Shown in pieces: positions 22,534 through 32,155 of a stretch of DNA of 64,000 nucleotides (within the stretch, counting starts at the first letter, position 1; each line of letters begins with the position of its first letter). The position numbers were made by a program, and so were the translations under genes. This DNA is from Allantophomopsis cytisporea. Its lineage: Eukaryota; Ascomycota; Leotiomycetes; Phacidiales; Phacidiaceae. The stretch covers positions 1,364,001 to 1,428,000 of the forward strand of contig CP103037.1 of NCBI GenBank assembly GCA_024752435.1. The letters run 5' to 3'. The notes beneath the pieces were generated by a model that was not told the DNA's origin, did no database searches, and saw only the letters and a program-made list of their open reading frames with translations.

Positions 22534-23356
22534 TTGTTTCAGGATAAAGAACGGAAATAATTAAACTGTAATCAACCTCTATATTTGGTCATCGTTCCGG
22601 TATTGTACGAATTGAAACGTATTTCTAAATCTCGAAAGCCTAGTTTGAAGTAGTCCCAATAGACCTCTCGGCCTGCCCCTATGAAGAAGTTGATGTTCAG
22701 TACGGGGCCAGCTGTCATGTTCTATTAGCCCCATAGTATAATCACATTGTATTTAATGCCGTATATGACTTGTTTCTGTTCCGTATTTACTTATTTGGCT
22801 CTGTACTCCATATTCTTAATTCTCCACAGTCTTCATGATAGTTACATCCACAATCTTCCATTTCTACGCTCTTCTATGTTCCCTGTATTTTGTCATAGTC
22901 GCCATCTTGTAGATTCTTTCTTTTCGTTCACTACCTAACCCGTAACGCTCAATAACTCCTGAAAGTCCTTTCAGTCCGTATATTTCGGTCTCTCACATGC
23001 ATATCACTATCCCAGCCCTTGCCGGACTCCCGTTTCCAATTTCGGGGCCTATAAATATAGATCAATAATCTGCTCTTCTCTTCACCGTTTATGTTCTGCG
23101 GCCGACCCCCGCTCTTGCTACCAACCACGCCAACTAACATAAGGTGCCTGCTCACTGCAAAGTCCGGGGTAGCGATGTATGTAGTGAGGCTAGGCTGAGG
23201 TGCAGCCGCGTATCGTTGACGCTAACGTACCTTACCTTACCTTACCTTACCTGCCGAATCGTTGAGGTCATCCGTGTAAGGTTGTCTTTGATTGTCCCAA
23301 TAATCAACTAGAAGCATTACAATCATCGCGAAAGACGTCAAATTATATAGTGCACA
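22534..23356. other. intergenic with short CTTAC tandem repeat
   Basis: This is upstream DNA of the thioesterase gene. At about 23229-23252 the unit CCTTA is repeated about five times. No gene is seen. Confidence 0.55.
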
Positions 23357-24349
23357 ATGAAGAGCTTTACTGCTCTATCCACGGCGCTCACGCTTCTTGC
23401 CTTTTCACGTTTTACCGCAGCAGCGGTCCTTCCTTCCTCCTCTAGTGACGACGACGATGACACGCCATTGCCACTCGTTATCTGGCATGGCCTTGGAGAT
23501 GATTACGCTGCCGATGGCATCGCCCAAGTAGGAGAACTCGCTGAACAGATAAATCCTGGTATTTTTGTCTACAATATCCGACTTGACGATGATGCCTCGG
23601 CCGATCGATCTGCTACCTTCTTTGGAAATCTCACACTACAAGTTGAGAAAGTCTGCAACGACTTAGCATCGCATCCTATTCTATCCACCGCTCCAGCTAT
23701 TGATGCCCTTGGCTTCTCTCAAGGTGGTCAGTTCCTTAGAGCCTATGTCGAAAGATGCAACTATCCACCAGTTCGCAACTTGGTGACCTTTGGAAGCCAA
23801 CACAACGGTATTAGCGAATTCCAGAAATGTGGAACTCTCGACTTCCTTTGCAAAGGTGCTCAAGGCCTTCTTCGATCTAATACTTGGAGCTCTTTTGTCC
23901 AGAGTCGACTTGTGCCTGCACAATACTTTAGAAACCCGATGGACCTTGACAACTACCTAGAATACTCCAATTTCCTCGCAGATATCAACAACGAACGAGC
24001 TGTGAAGAATAAGACGTATGCTAAGAACATTGCTAATCTCGAAAGCTTCGTCATGTACCTTTTCGAAGAAGACACAACAGTTATCCCCAAGGAGACTGGA
24101 TGGTTCTCTGAAGTGAATGGTACAGAGGTCATTCCTTTGAACGGCAGAACATTGTACACTGAGGATTGGATTGGTCTCAAGGCATTGGATAAGAAGGGCG
24201 GCTTGAAGTTTGAGGTCACAGAGGGACCACACATGTCACTGTCGGACAAAGTCTTGTCAACTGTATTCAAGAAATACCTGGGACCACAGCGCAAGGCGAA
24301 GGACGCAGTTGAGAAGATGGTCGACTATGTGTTGCAAGAAGAGCTCTAA
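23357..24349 (+). CDS. palmitoyl-protein thioesterase (PPT1-like)
   Basis: This lysosome/vacuole-type hydrolase removes fatty acyl groups from cysteines of proteins. It is a single exon of 330 residues. An N-terminal signal peptide (hydrophobic core 8-23) is followed by an acidic DSSDDDDD-like linker and the alpha/beta hydrolase core starting PLPLVIWHGLGDDY. The catalytic triad is visible as S121 (LGFSQGGQ), D239 (FEEDTTVIPKETGWF) and H292 (EGPHMSLSD). VTFGSQHNGI after the nucleophile is the family hallmark. N-glycosylation sequons occur at 91, 218 and 254, which fits a secretory route. Length is slightly above the human enzyme. Confidence 0.94.
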   Translation: MKSFTALSTALTLLAFSRFTAAAVLPSSSSDDDDDTPLPLVIWHGLGDDYAADGIAQVGELAEQINPGIFVYNIRLDDDASADRSATFFGNLTLQVEKVCNDLASHPILSTAPAIDALGFSQGGQFLRAYVERCNYPPVRNLVTFGSQHNGISEFQKCGTLDFLCKGAQGLLRSNTWSSFVQSRLVPAQYFRNPMDLDNYLEYSNFLADINNERAVKNKTYAKNIANLESFVMYLFEEDTTVIPKETGWFSEVNGTEVIPLNGRTLYTEDWIGLKALDKKGGLKFEVTEGPHMSLSDKVLSTVFKKYLGPQRKAKDAVEKMVDYVLQEEL

Positions 24350-25218
24350 TGGTGCAGTATTATAATCCTTGTGATGTTAGCATGTTAGGTTTATGCATAT
24401 CTTGATCTTGATGCGTTGAGACCATGCTCGTGTGACATATGATCAGGTGTTTACGTATACGACTCATACACACATAGATATCCGGACAACCAGGCATAAA
24501 GCAGATAGACTCTTTTCTTCAAAAAGAATAAAACGAGAATGTGCCTTAGATTATGGGGCCATTATTGGCATGTTATGTCTTCTAGGCAGAGTAAATTGGA
24601 GTTAACCAAGAGTGCAAAAGGCCCATCATCTTCACTCTCAATCCTGCGGAAGGGAAACACCCAACAGTAGTAGCTGGATGTACGAAATGTATTGGAAGTC
24701 AGCGATTTTCCAGCCAGCAAGTGACAGTGAACCGAGCATGCAATTCGTTCGACGCCAGGACACAATTTGGACATGATTTGACAGTCCTTCATTATCTCAT
24801 GATCCTGAGTTCTACATGCACAAGAACTGTCGTTGTTGATAGCGAGCTCATCGCCATCTACGATTCTGTCATCAAGACTGCAAGAAACTGCAATGATTGT
24901 AGATGCAAGCTGCTTATGCATGATAATGGTTTTTGAAGACAGTCATATGGCATGGAAGGTGTCTGCTGCATTTATACACGGGCTTCTGTGAGCGGGTTCA
25001 GAGAGCCTTTAGTTGTCAGTACCAGAAAAGGGCATATGGTCATCGTTAATGGTAAAAAGATGGGCTCAAGTTAAGACTGCGCGTAGCATTGCCGGTATGA
25101 CTGCGAAGCAATAGTCTCTTCACATCTATATCAAATTTCTCTATCTCTATGTAGATCCCCCGTCTAATCCGCACCTTCAAACGCCATAGTAATGCATCAT
25201 CCTCACAATAAACATCAT
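24350..25218. other. intergenic region around the cysteine-rich candidate
   Basis: Apart from the candidate frame at 24562-24921, I see no gene. The region lies between the 3' ends of the thioesterase (+) and cytochrome b5 (-) genes. Confidence 0.5.
24562..24921 (-). CDS. possible small cysteine-rich protein, unverified
   Basis: This is an open frame of 119 codons from an ATG at 24921. A TATAAAT sequence lies on the same strand about 50 bp upstream, near 24972-24978. The product has ten cysteines (positions 14, 34, 36, 47, 54, 62, 66, 86, 112, 118), a density seen in small secreted proteins of fungi. The N-terminus has only a weak hydrophobic stretch (LASTIIAVS), so a signal peptide is doubtful. 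I recognise no family. The opposite strand also has a short open frame, so chance is a real alternative. Treat as a candidate only. Confidence 0.25.
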   Translation of the reverse strand: MHKQLASTIIAVSCSLDDRIVDGDELAINNDSSCACRTQDHEIMKDCQIMSKLCPGVERIACSVHCHLLAGKSLTSNTFRTSSYYCWVFPFRRIESEDDGPFALLVNSNLLCLEDITCQ

Positions 25219-26310
25219 CTAATCCATCTCCTCCAAACCCCCACCCTGCACTTCCCCCTCCTCAACCGCAATTCCAACCAAACATCCCTCTAGCATGCCC
25301 TCCCAATTGACCCAAGGATGCACCTCCCCAAATAACTTCGTGCCATCTCTTCCCGCAGCCTTCAACAATTCCGGCTCGCCACCAGGATGATACGGCGCGT
25401 ACGGGCTAATATTATAAACCTTCCCCCCCAGCACCGTCCATGCATCCTTCCCCTTACGACCAGTAAACTGTTTCAACAGACTCGGCGGCACACGCAGGTA
25501 CGGCGTATCAATAGGCAACCCGCGCAAGTTGGCACCAGGCGATGAAGAGAGCCGCGCCCAATCCAGTGGGGAATGGCCAGGCGTCAGAAGGACTTTCTTG
25601 CGCGGCTTGGAGGGGATCGAGTTGTGGGTAGGCGGTGGCGCGAGCGAGAAGCCGCCGGAACTCGAGCTGTTCGGCGAGCGGTTTGGTAGTAGGCCGCGTG
25701 CTGGAGGGGACATGAGGCCTGCGCTGCGGAGGGGCGGTTGCGCGCGTGGTGGGGCGGGCTGTCGTGGGGCTGAGAGGCCGCCGGATGCGCGTTGTGCTGA
25801 GTTGAGTGCTGGGAAGGAGGGTGCGATGGGCTCGTCGTCGTCGGAACTGTCTGGGGTGCCTGATGGCATGGAGAAGATCGGGACGGGAGGTGGTGCCATG
25901 GGCTGCACAGTGCGAAGCTGGCTGGCTGGCATTGTTGGCTTCCTAAAGGGCGGTGGCGGCATGTCCTTCTTGTCTGTTTCTGCTTTCGCCAGAGAGATAG
26001 AGGGAGCTGCGGGCGGTGGCATCGAGGACCTCTCTTTATCTGCTTTTGCTTGCGCAGCATCGGGTGCTTCAATGGCTATCGCTGGTGGGGGAGCTAACGC
26101 ATCGTCCTTGGATCTGGAGATTGGGCTTGTGATGGAATCATTCTTCGGTTTTGTGTCTTCAGCTTGTGGTGAACTGCTCTTCGATTTGTCTAGAAGCGTT
26201 GTCTGGGACTGCTTCTGTAAGCGCAGGAAGGAGCTCCATGTTGATGGCGGATGGCGGTAGCAGAGGAAGGTTACGGAGGCGATGAGAATGGACAGGCCGA
26301 GGAGACCCAT
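25219..26310 (-). CDS. membrane-anchored cytochrome b5-domain protein (Irc21/CYB5R4-N-like)
   Basis: This is a single exon of 363 residues. Residues 1-18 form a membrane anchor (GLLGLSILIASVTFLCY), so the rest probably faces the cytosol or the lumen from one membrane. Residues about 30-245 are a low-complexity Pro/Ser/Ala linker. The C-terminal third has the region GHSPLDWARL...LRGL, known from yeast Irc21 and the N-terminus of CYB5R4, followed by a cytochrome b5 domain. The two axial haem ligands are H308 in YHPGG and H331 in GEVHPWVN, 23 residues apart, as in that subfamily. No reductase domain follows, so it must receive electrons from a partner. The long linker is much larger than in yeast Irc21. 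Confidence 0.85.
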   Translation of the reverse strand: MGLLGLSILIASVTFLCYRHPPSTWSSFLRLQKQSQTTLLDKSKSSSPQAEDTKPKNDSITSPISRSKDDALAPPPAIAIEAPDAAQAKADKERSSMPPPAAPSISLAKAETDKKDMPPPPFRKPTMPASQLRTVQPMAPPPVPIFSMPSGTPDSSDDDEPIAPSFPALNSAQRASGGLSAPRQPAPPRAQPPLRSAGLMSPPARGLLPNRSPNSSSSGGFSLAPPPTHNSIPSKPRKKVLLTPGHSPLDWARLSSSPGANLRGLPIDTPYLRVPPSLLKQFTGRKGKDAWTVLGGKVYNISPYAPYHPGGEPELLKAAGRDGTKLFGEVHPWVNWEGMLEGCLVGIAVEEGEVQGGGLEEMD

Positions 26311-27651
26311 GCCTTTCTTTGGTATGGGGTCGTGCTAGAGGCGAAAGATATGCGGCATTCGTAGTGGTCGGGGAGATATCTGAGGAATGTTTGATGCTCT
26401 TGATGGTGATGAATTATCAGAGTAGAACTTACTTGCCTACCTTAGCTTATTCTACTGTGTACGTAGAATACGTACCTTAGCTTAAGGTGTTATCGTCCCA
26501 ACTAGCGACTAAGGTCCGTCCCTTGGGGAAGAACAGCAGGGATGTGACAGGTGCGGGAATCATATTTTTGGGTGCCGTGTCAGCGCGAATCATCGGAACG
26601 TCGGTTGGCTTGCATGCTCCAGGGAAAGTTTGGAGTGTCATGCAGTCGCCATAGTGATGTATGTGTTGGTGATCTACTCTACTGTAGTATGAGCAGTATG
26701 AGTAGAGCAAGGTAAATAGCTCAAGGTAAGGGTAGCTTGCCATATGACATTCCTGTTACATGTTATTATACCTAAACTATAACGAACAGGTAAGTAAGAT
26801 AATCGATGGTGAACGTGGAGATGAAGTTAAGCAAGTGGATGAGGGGGAAGCTGTTGAACAGAGTAGGAGTAAAGGGGTATTATATGATTGAATATTACAA
26901 CAATATACTTTACCTCGAAACATCAAGAGAACAAAGTCCTAGGAAATAATGTTGAACGATTGAGATGCTCCCACTACCGCATACTCTTCCTTCAAATGTA
27001 CGCAAAGTTCCAACGGACCAATGTCGCATGAACCTTATGCTCGGCGCATCAATTTACTACACGAGCATCAGCACCACTCAAGGAGATTAAAGTATTTATA
27101 TACACAATACCCCACATTACTTACCCATCAACCTCCGCTGTGTTGTTCCAGAAAGACAGCCGTCGTATATTTGACGGAGTAAACAAATGGAGATCTCACT
27201 CACAATAAGCCGTAAGGACAATAACAATCCCCTTTGTCATGAAACTTCCATATCACATCGACATCTTACGCCTTCATAATCACAAACAACATCAGACATA
27301 GCCAGAGACACGGACAGATCAGACACAAACACAGACACAGACACAGACACACAACCAGACACAAACACAGACACAAACACCAACTCAAACACCACCAACT
27401 CCCTTTCTTGAAATCCCAATATTCCCCAATATTAATCGACATTCTACGCGTCCTTCTTTAATTTTGGCCTTTCTAGCGGTGAAGACTTCCTACGTACATA
27501 CTAAGTCCATACTAAGTACGTGCTTGGCTTCATTTGATGATACTTGCTTGTATGGAAGTGTGAATTCGACTTGTACTTGTACCTTAGTGGTCCCGCAATA
27601 ACAATTCCCGCTAAACCTTCGAGAGCATTGCCTTACCTACCATTTCCCAGT
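26311..27651. other. 1.3 kb intergenic region with (CAGACA)n repeat
   Basis: This is the divergent upstream region of the cytochrome b5 gene (-) and the coiled-coil gene (+). It holds CTTAGCTTA-type short repeats near 26435-26490 and a CA-rich repeat at 27304-27390. No gene is seen. Confidence 0.55.
27304..27390. repeat. imperfect (CAGACA)n microsatellite
   Basis: CAGACA and CACAGA units recur through this stretch upstream of the gene at 27652. It is probably part of the promoter or leader. Confidence 0.75.
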
Positions 27652-29961
27652 ATGAGGCCGCCCAACATCGCTGCTCTCAATCTTCGACGAGCTGTACTAT
27701 CCGACAACAACGCGAATAAGAACAAGAATAATACGACCAACCATCCGGCAAATAGGAACACCATCATCACCACCACCTCCTCCTCCTCCTCTTCGACCAA
27801 CACCCACAACATCACCTTCACTACTACACAAGTTGATACGCAGATCGATAACGACAACGCACGACCTTCTGCCAGACGAAAACCTCCCGCCGATGATCCC
27901 ACATTATCACAGTCCTTATCCAACCGACCCGCGTTAAAATCGTGCGATAACAATGTCATAATGAGAGCGCCAAAGCAGGGCGCTCCAACGAAAACAACAA
28001 ACACAGCCATGCCCATACACGAGAAAAATACCAGTCGACCTTTGATGCCGACCCTGAGTGCCACTGCAAAACCCTCTGGTCGAACTCCTCTCACCCCGAG
28101 GGTTGCTGGCCCTTCCCCGGCCACAACTCCTTTACCACGTCGAGGGGCACGCGTCGAAGCTCATGTTGCTCCAATAGGCGGTGGTCTCTCTCAAGATTAC
28201 CCCAATTCCTCTTCATCTTCATATCTCCACAATGTCACCCCCCGATCGGGTTCCAGAAGATCTCGAGTTGACAGTGCAGGCACAACTCCGAATGGTACTC
28301 CAACTCCTGTGTCGCCACGAAACAGCACTATCGGATCCAGACGAGTCTCACAAGAACCTCCCCTTCATGGTGGATTGAACATAAATGGCCTACACTCTGA
28401 TGTAGCAAAGAGGTCGACTGTTCATTTTGGTCCTGCATTGGATAGGAGTCATGATCAATCTGCGGAATCTAAGTTCTTCCATGCCAGTGATGCCAAACCA
28501 ATAAGTCATCCTTCGAAACAGCAACGGCCATCTCTGACCAACAAGACTCCTACTTTCTACTATGCAAGTGGAGAGTCCATACCCCCTATCAATAAAACTA
28601 GCCCTTCTGTGGCCGGCTCGGCGGTGGGATCAACTATTGGTGAGGAACGAAGTCAACCACGATTCTTCCATGCCAATGGCACTCCCGACTTACATCCTTC
28701 CTCGTCACATTACTTTCCCCCACCAGGCTCAACTATCTCGCCCACTCCATCATCAGTAAACTCTCCTCGACTTGCAGCACCTACATCCACCGGCACAGTC
28801 TCTCCACAATACAGACCTACATCTCCCCAGAAGTTAAGCAGGAAGTCGTCCGCTTCTTCGTTACTCAGCACAAACGCCCTCCCCTCCCCCGGGCTTCCCC
28901 GTCCCAATGGCCTACAAGGCAGGACTCAATCCTCACACGCTATTCCGAATTCGCGGAGAATTAGTGTCGAAGCCTCGACCCGCCCAATAGGTCATGGTCG
29001 AACCGTCAGCGCTGGCTCCTTCGACTCTACGAATTCAGCCTCAAAGCGGCAATCATCGCTGTCAATCATTGAAGCAGCTCCCCTGAGTTCCCCCTCCGAG
29101 CCGGACGCCTCCTTAAAAATGTCACTGTCGGAAGGCAGCGAACTTGCAGAGGAACCCGTCCTGGCTGAGGAGGAGGTAGGAGAAATACTCAAGGCAGGTG
29201 GCTCAATTGAAAAAATGAACGAGCTGGCTGCCAATGCTAGGAGAGAGAGGAAGGTGCTCGACCTCGAAATCACGAATTCGTCCCTTGAGGCAATCAACCG
29301 TACGCTCGAACGCGAAATGCGTAAGCAATCCGCCGAGCTGCGGCGATTTAGACGTCTAAGTCGTTCAGGACGATTGAGCCTCGCTGTGCCCGCCGCAGAG
29401 ATGGATAAGCTGGCGGATATGAGTGAGGAAGAAGAAGAGGAAGAGGAGGAAGAGGAAGAAGAAGAAGAGGTGGAGGGAGGGGAGGGAGGGGAGGAGCCTG
29501 ACCCCGCCGCATTAGCGGAAAGTGATGCTCGGCATCGCAAGAAGGACGAGAAAAGGCTGGCGCAGGAACTGAGCAAACACCAACAGTTGTTGCTGGATAG
29601 CCAGAAGATGAACCAGAGTCTGAAGAGGTGTTTAGGCTGGACGGAGAGCCTCATTTCTGAGGGGAGGAAGGCGCTGGAATATAAGGTGCACGTGGATGAA
29701 GTGCATATTGGCGGTCGCGTGCTCGCACCGGACGAGATTGAGGAGAAGATGAAGAGAGATGCTGAGATGGCGGGCGAAACCGAGGGCATGTCGGATATCG
29801 GTGCCTCCATGCTCAGACAGGCAAGGCTGAAGGCCTCGATTGCGGCAGCGGTTGATGAGGGCTCTGCGGATGATAGAGATTCGGGAGTTGACCTCGAGGT
29901 GGAGCGATTTTTATTCGGCGAGGAGGACATCGACGAGGATAGTATTGGGAGGGCAGTTTGA
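27652..29961 (+). CDS. uncharacterised coiled-coil protein with low-complexity N-terminal half
   Basis: This single exon of 769 residues starts at MRPPNIAALNLRRAVL. An upstream in-frame ATG at 27544 would add 36 residues, but the chosen start looks better. Residues 1-490 are Ser/Thr/Pro/Asn-rich and likely disordered, with several SRRxS- and TPxxTP-type potential phosphorylation sites. Three HFGP/FFHA/FYYA-like motifs (STVHFGPALD, SKFFHASDA, PRFFHANGT) recur. Residues about 505-580 form a charged coiled coil (KMNELAANARRERKVLDLEI...), then a run of 15 Glu at 592-606, and a second helical region with LSKHQQLLLDSQKMNQ and a Leu-rich C-terminus. The C-terminal part has the look of a conserved filamentous-fungal protein, but I cannot name it. 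A scaffold role is only a guess from the coiled coils. Confidence 0.8.
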   Translation: MRPPNIAALNLRRAVLSDNNANKNKNNTTNHPANRNTIITTTSSSSSSTNTHNITFTTTQVDTQIDNDNARPSARRKPPADDPTLSQSLSNRPALKSCDNNVIMRAPKQGAPTKTTNTAMPIHEKNTSRPLMPTLSATAKPSGRTPLTPRVAGPSPATTPLPRRGARVEAHVAPIGGGLSQDYPNSSSSSYLHNVTPRSGSRRSRVDSAGTTPNGTPTPVSPRNSTIGSRRVSQEPPLHGGLNINGLHSDVAKRSTVHFGPALDRSHDQSAESKFFHASDAKPISHPSKQQRPSLTNKTPTFYYASGESIPPINKTSPSVAGSAVGSTIGEERSQPRFFHANGTPDLHPSSSHYFPPPGSTISPTPSSVNSPRLAAPTSTGTVSPQYRPTSPQKLSRKSSASSLLSTNALPSPGLPRPNGLQGRTQSSHAIPNSRRISVEASTRPIGHGRTVSAGSFDSTNSASKRQSSLSIIEAAPLSSPSEPDASLKMSLSEGSELAEEPVLAEEEVGEILKAGGSIEKMNELAANARRERKVLDLEITNSSLEAINRTLEREMRKQSAELRRFRRLSRSGRLSLAVPAAEMDKLADMSEEEEEEEEEEEEEEEVEGGEGGEEPDPAALAESDARHRKKDEKRLAQELSKHQQLLLDSQKMNQSLKRCLGWTESLISEGRKALEYKVHVDEVHIGGRVLAPDEIEEKMKRDAEMAGETEGMSDIGASMLRQARLKASIAAAVDEGSADDRDSGVDLEVERFLFGEEDIDEDSIGRAV
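29425..29469 (+). repeat. GAA/GAG run coding for 15 Glu
   Basis: This mixed GAA/GAG codon run lies inside the coiled-coil protein gene. The codons are mixed rather than uniform, so the acidic stretch is kept at protein level more than at DNA level. Confidence 0.9.
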
Positions 29962-31408
29962 CTCCCACAGCTCGCCCTCCTTGTCCCCTTTTCCTTTTCC
30001 TTTGTCTTCTCTGACTTTGTGAAACATACTGGGCTACTGCATGGACGGCGTCTTTCATTTCTTCCCCTACTCTTGTCATTTTTCCCTCTGTTTGCCCTCC
30101 TGGCGAACATGTCCTTCTCTCTTGCCTTCCTGGTTTCACTCCATTTGATCTACTACATTTATCGTTCTTGCCCCCCTACTGTTTGGGATAGCCTGCGTCT
30201 GCATCTGCGTCTGCCACTCATTTTTATTTCTTTTTGGGCCGTTTGGTTTGTGATACCCCTGGCGCTTGCCAATACATTACTTTGCTAGATTTGTTTCCTT
30301 GTTTGTTTGTTTGGGGATGGGAGGGGCTATAAAGGGGAAGTGGTTAGGATTTATACTGGTGGTGTGAATGGTGGTACCTAGGTGAATATTATGATATGTA
30401 CTATTTCCGTGGGCGTCTGGTTGTTTGCGTGAGATGTGAAGATGTGAAGCCTGCGCCTACTCTACTTTGATGGGCATGACGAACATTTCTGTGTTGAATA
30501 GGAGAGGAATGAGTTGGGCTGAAATATATCCTTTTGATATAGAGAACAGAACTCTAGGTCGAGCAAAGAAACTTTGAGACATCAATATATCATTAACAGA
30601 GCACCTCGCATCAAGTACTTCGAACTCTCTAGGAACTCGTAAATCCTCTAAAAATGTTGCATCTGGCCTATCTGATACTGCGTAGTAGTGCGGCGCACTC
30701 TATGCCTAGTCCGGCAACCAGAAAAAAGTGAGAAATTCTGACTTTTACACTCCGTTGAGGCAAGTGAGATATGAAATTGACCGCATATGTTGACAAAAAC
30801 CGCTTGAAATGACTTCAGCTTGCCTAGTGACCTGCAATTGAATCTTTCCTCTTCCACATTATACTAGCCGATCTGATCCATCAGATGTACTACTATCGAA
30901 TCCGTCCTCCAGCTTTTTCTCCTTGTTTGATTATTGAGATCTTTATTAGGACGAGTAGATGATCTCTGGACAGATACGAATGATTATCCCCACCATAGTT
31001 CGTAGTAAGATGAAATACACAAGTCAATGAGCAGGATTGGAATTCTATTGTGATCATTGGTGCCGACATCGTGAGAATAACAAAATCTTGAACAGTGTAG
31101 TACTATCTTTGCTGATTAGCAACTTGGACGCTGTGGTATACTTTGATATATTACGTATAACCATTACGCAGGAGTTGCACTTCGACTGAAGCGAAACCTT
31201 TGGCTTTGATAGTCATCTTCAACTATCCAAGGAACAGCGTACTTCTTTTCCTCACTAAGACATCATCCTATGTAGCATTTATGCATCTACACCATAAACC
31301 ATTTCAAAGACCACTCACCACCTATTCAATCAACACAACAAAACAAAAGGGTATAAAAAATCACACATCTCGCTCACATCATCTCTCCCTCCACATCAAC
31401 CCAAGAAC
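29962..31408. other. convergent intergenic region, 1.4 kb
   Basis: This is 3' flank of the coiled-coil gene (+) and of the four-CxxC protein gene (-). A pyrimidine-rich stretch lies at 29965-30160. I see no gene. Confidence 0.55.
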
Positions 31409-32155
31409 CTAGCTTTTCACCCACCCCAAACCCCCAACCCACACCCTCCGCCCCGCACAAATCAAGCACCTCCTCTGAGCCCCAAGATTACTGACCGCAC
31501 ACCGATGACACACCCTCTTCCCACACGCCGAGCACGCCAGATCCGCAACGCCAGCGTCAACATCAACATCCATATCCACATCCATGCCGTCGTCTCCGCG
31601 CACCAATGGCGCTTCGCAGTCCTCGCAGTGCGTCGAGGCATTCATCACCTCCACGTCCGCCCGCAGATTCGAGCAATCAGGTGTGGTGGAGCTGGAGCTG
31701 GGCGTAGAGGCGTGTGCGGGGAAGCCTGCTTTGGAGGGGAAGGTCCAGAAGGAGTGGAGGGAGGCTTGATGGTTATGTGGGGCGTGGGACTGGGGTGGTG
31801 AGTGGGAGGGCGGGGGGCCCTCGGGCATGGTGTCGATGGGGTGTCGTTGGGCGGCGTAGAGGAGCGACATTGTGTGTTCTGTGGACATCTATCAGTCAGT
31901 CGTGTTCTCTGTCCCTCTAGCTTTCTGGCTGTGTGCTGTTGCGGGCATTGGGCTTCGGGATGGGCTGCTCATACCGTGGATGCGGTTCTCATCTGGACGG
32001 TTGTCGCGATGGCGCTTGCGTGTGCGGCTGGACAGGTGCAAGGGCGCTGGGTCGCGGGTGAATGGCGATACTGACTCGGTTTGAAAGGAGGCTCGGAGGG
32101 GGCTTGAAAGCGTTGCTGACATTTCCGAGTCGGAGCGTTTGCGCTTGATCATCAT
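31409..32155 (-). CDS. uncharacterised four-CxxC zinc-binding-like protein
   Basis: Two exons, 31975-32155 and 31409-31878, are joined by a 96-nt intron (GTATGA...CCACAG). They restore NRPDENRIH-EHTMSLLYAAQRHPID. The protein has 216 residues. The basic N-terminus has KRKR (4-7) and SRTRKRHRDNRP, candidate nuclear localisation signals. The middle is Pro/His/Ser-rich. The C-terminal 75 residues hold four CxxC pairs: C145/C148, C176/C179, C184/C187 and C198/C201, enough for two zinc ions in a treble-clef or RING-like arrangement. An acidic MDVDMDVDVD insert separates pairs one and two. The segment around the splice joint looks like a conserved fungal motif. I do not recognise a named family. Confidence 0.75.

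Noticed and set aside
23229..23252. Telomere-like repeat
   Set aside because: The unit is CCTTA, not the fungal telomere unit CCCTAA, and it lies between ordinary genes.
25529..26260. 243-codon Gly/Ser-rich open frame on the plus strand
   Set aside because: It lies opposite the low-complexity linker of the cytochrome b5 protein and reflects its codon bias.
27544..27651. Upstream start of the coiled-coil protein
   Set aside because: The 36 extra residues read as translated leader. The start at 27652 is preferred, but this is not proven.
28992..30110. 372-codon Ser-rich open frame on the minus strand
   Set aside because: It is antisense to the coiled-coil protein; its poly-Ser is the reverse of the poly-Glu codons.
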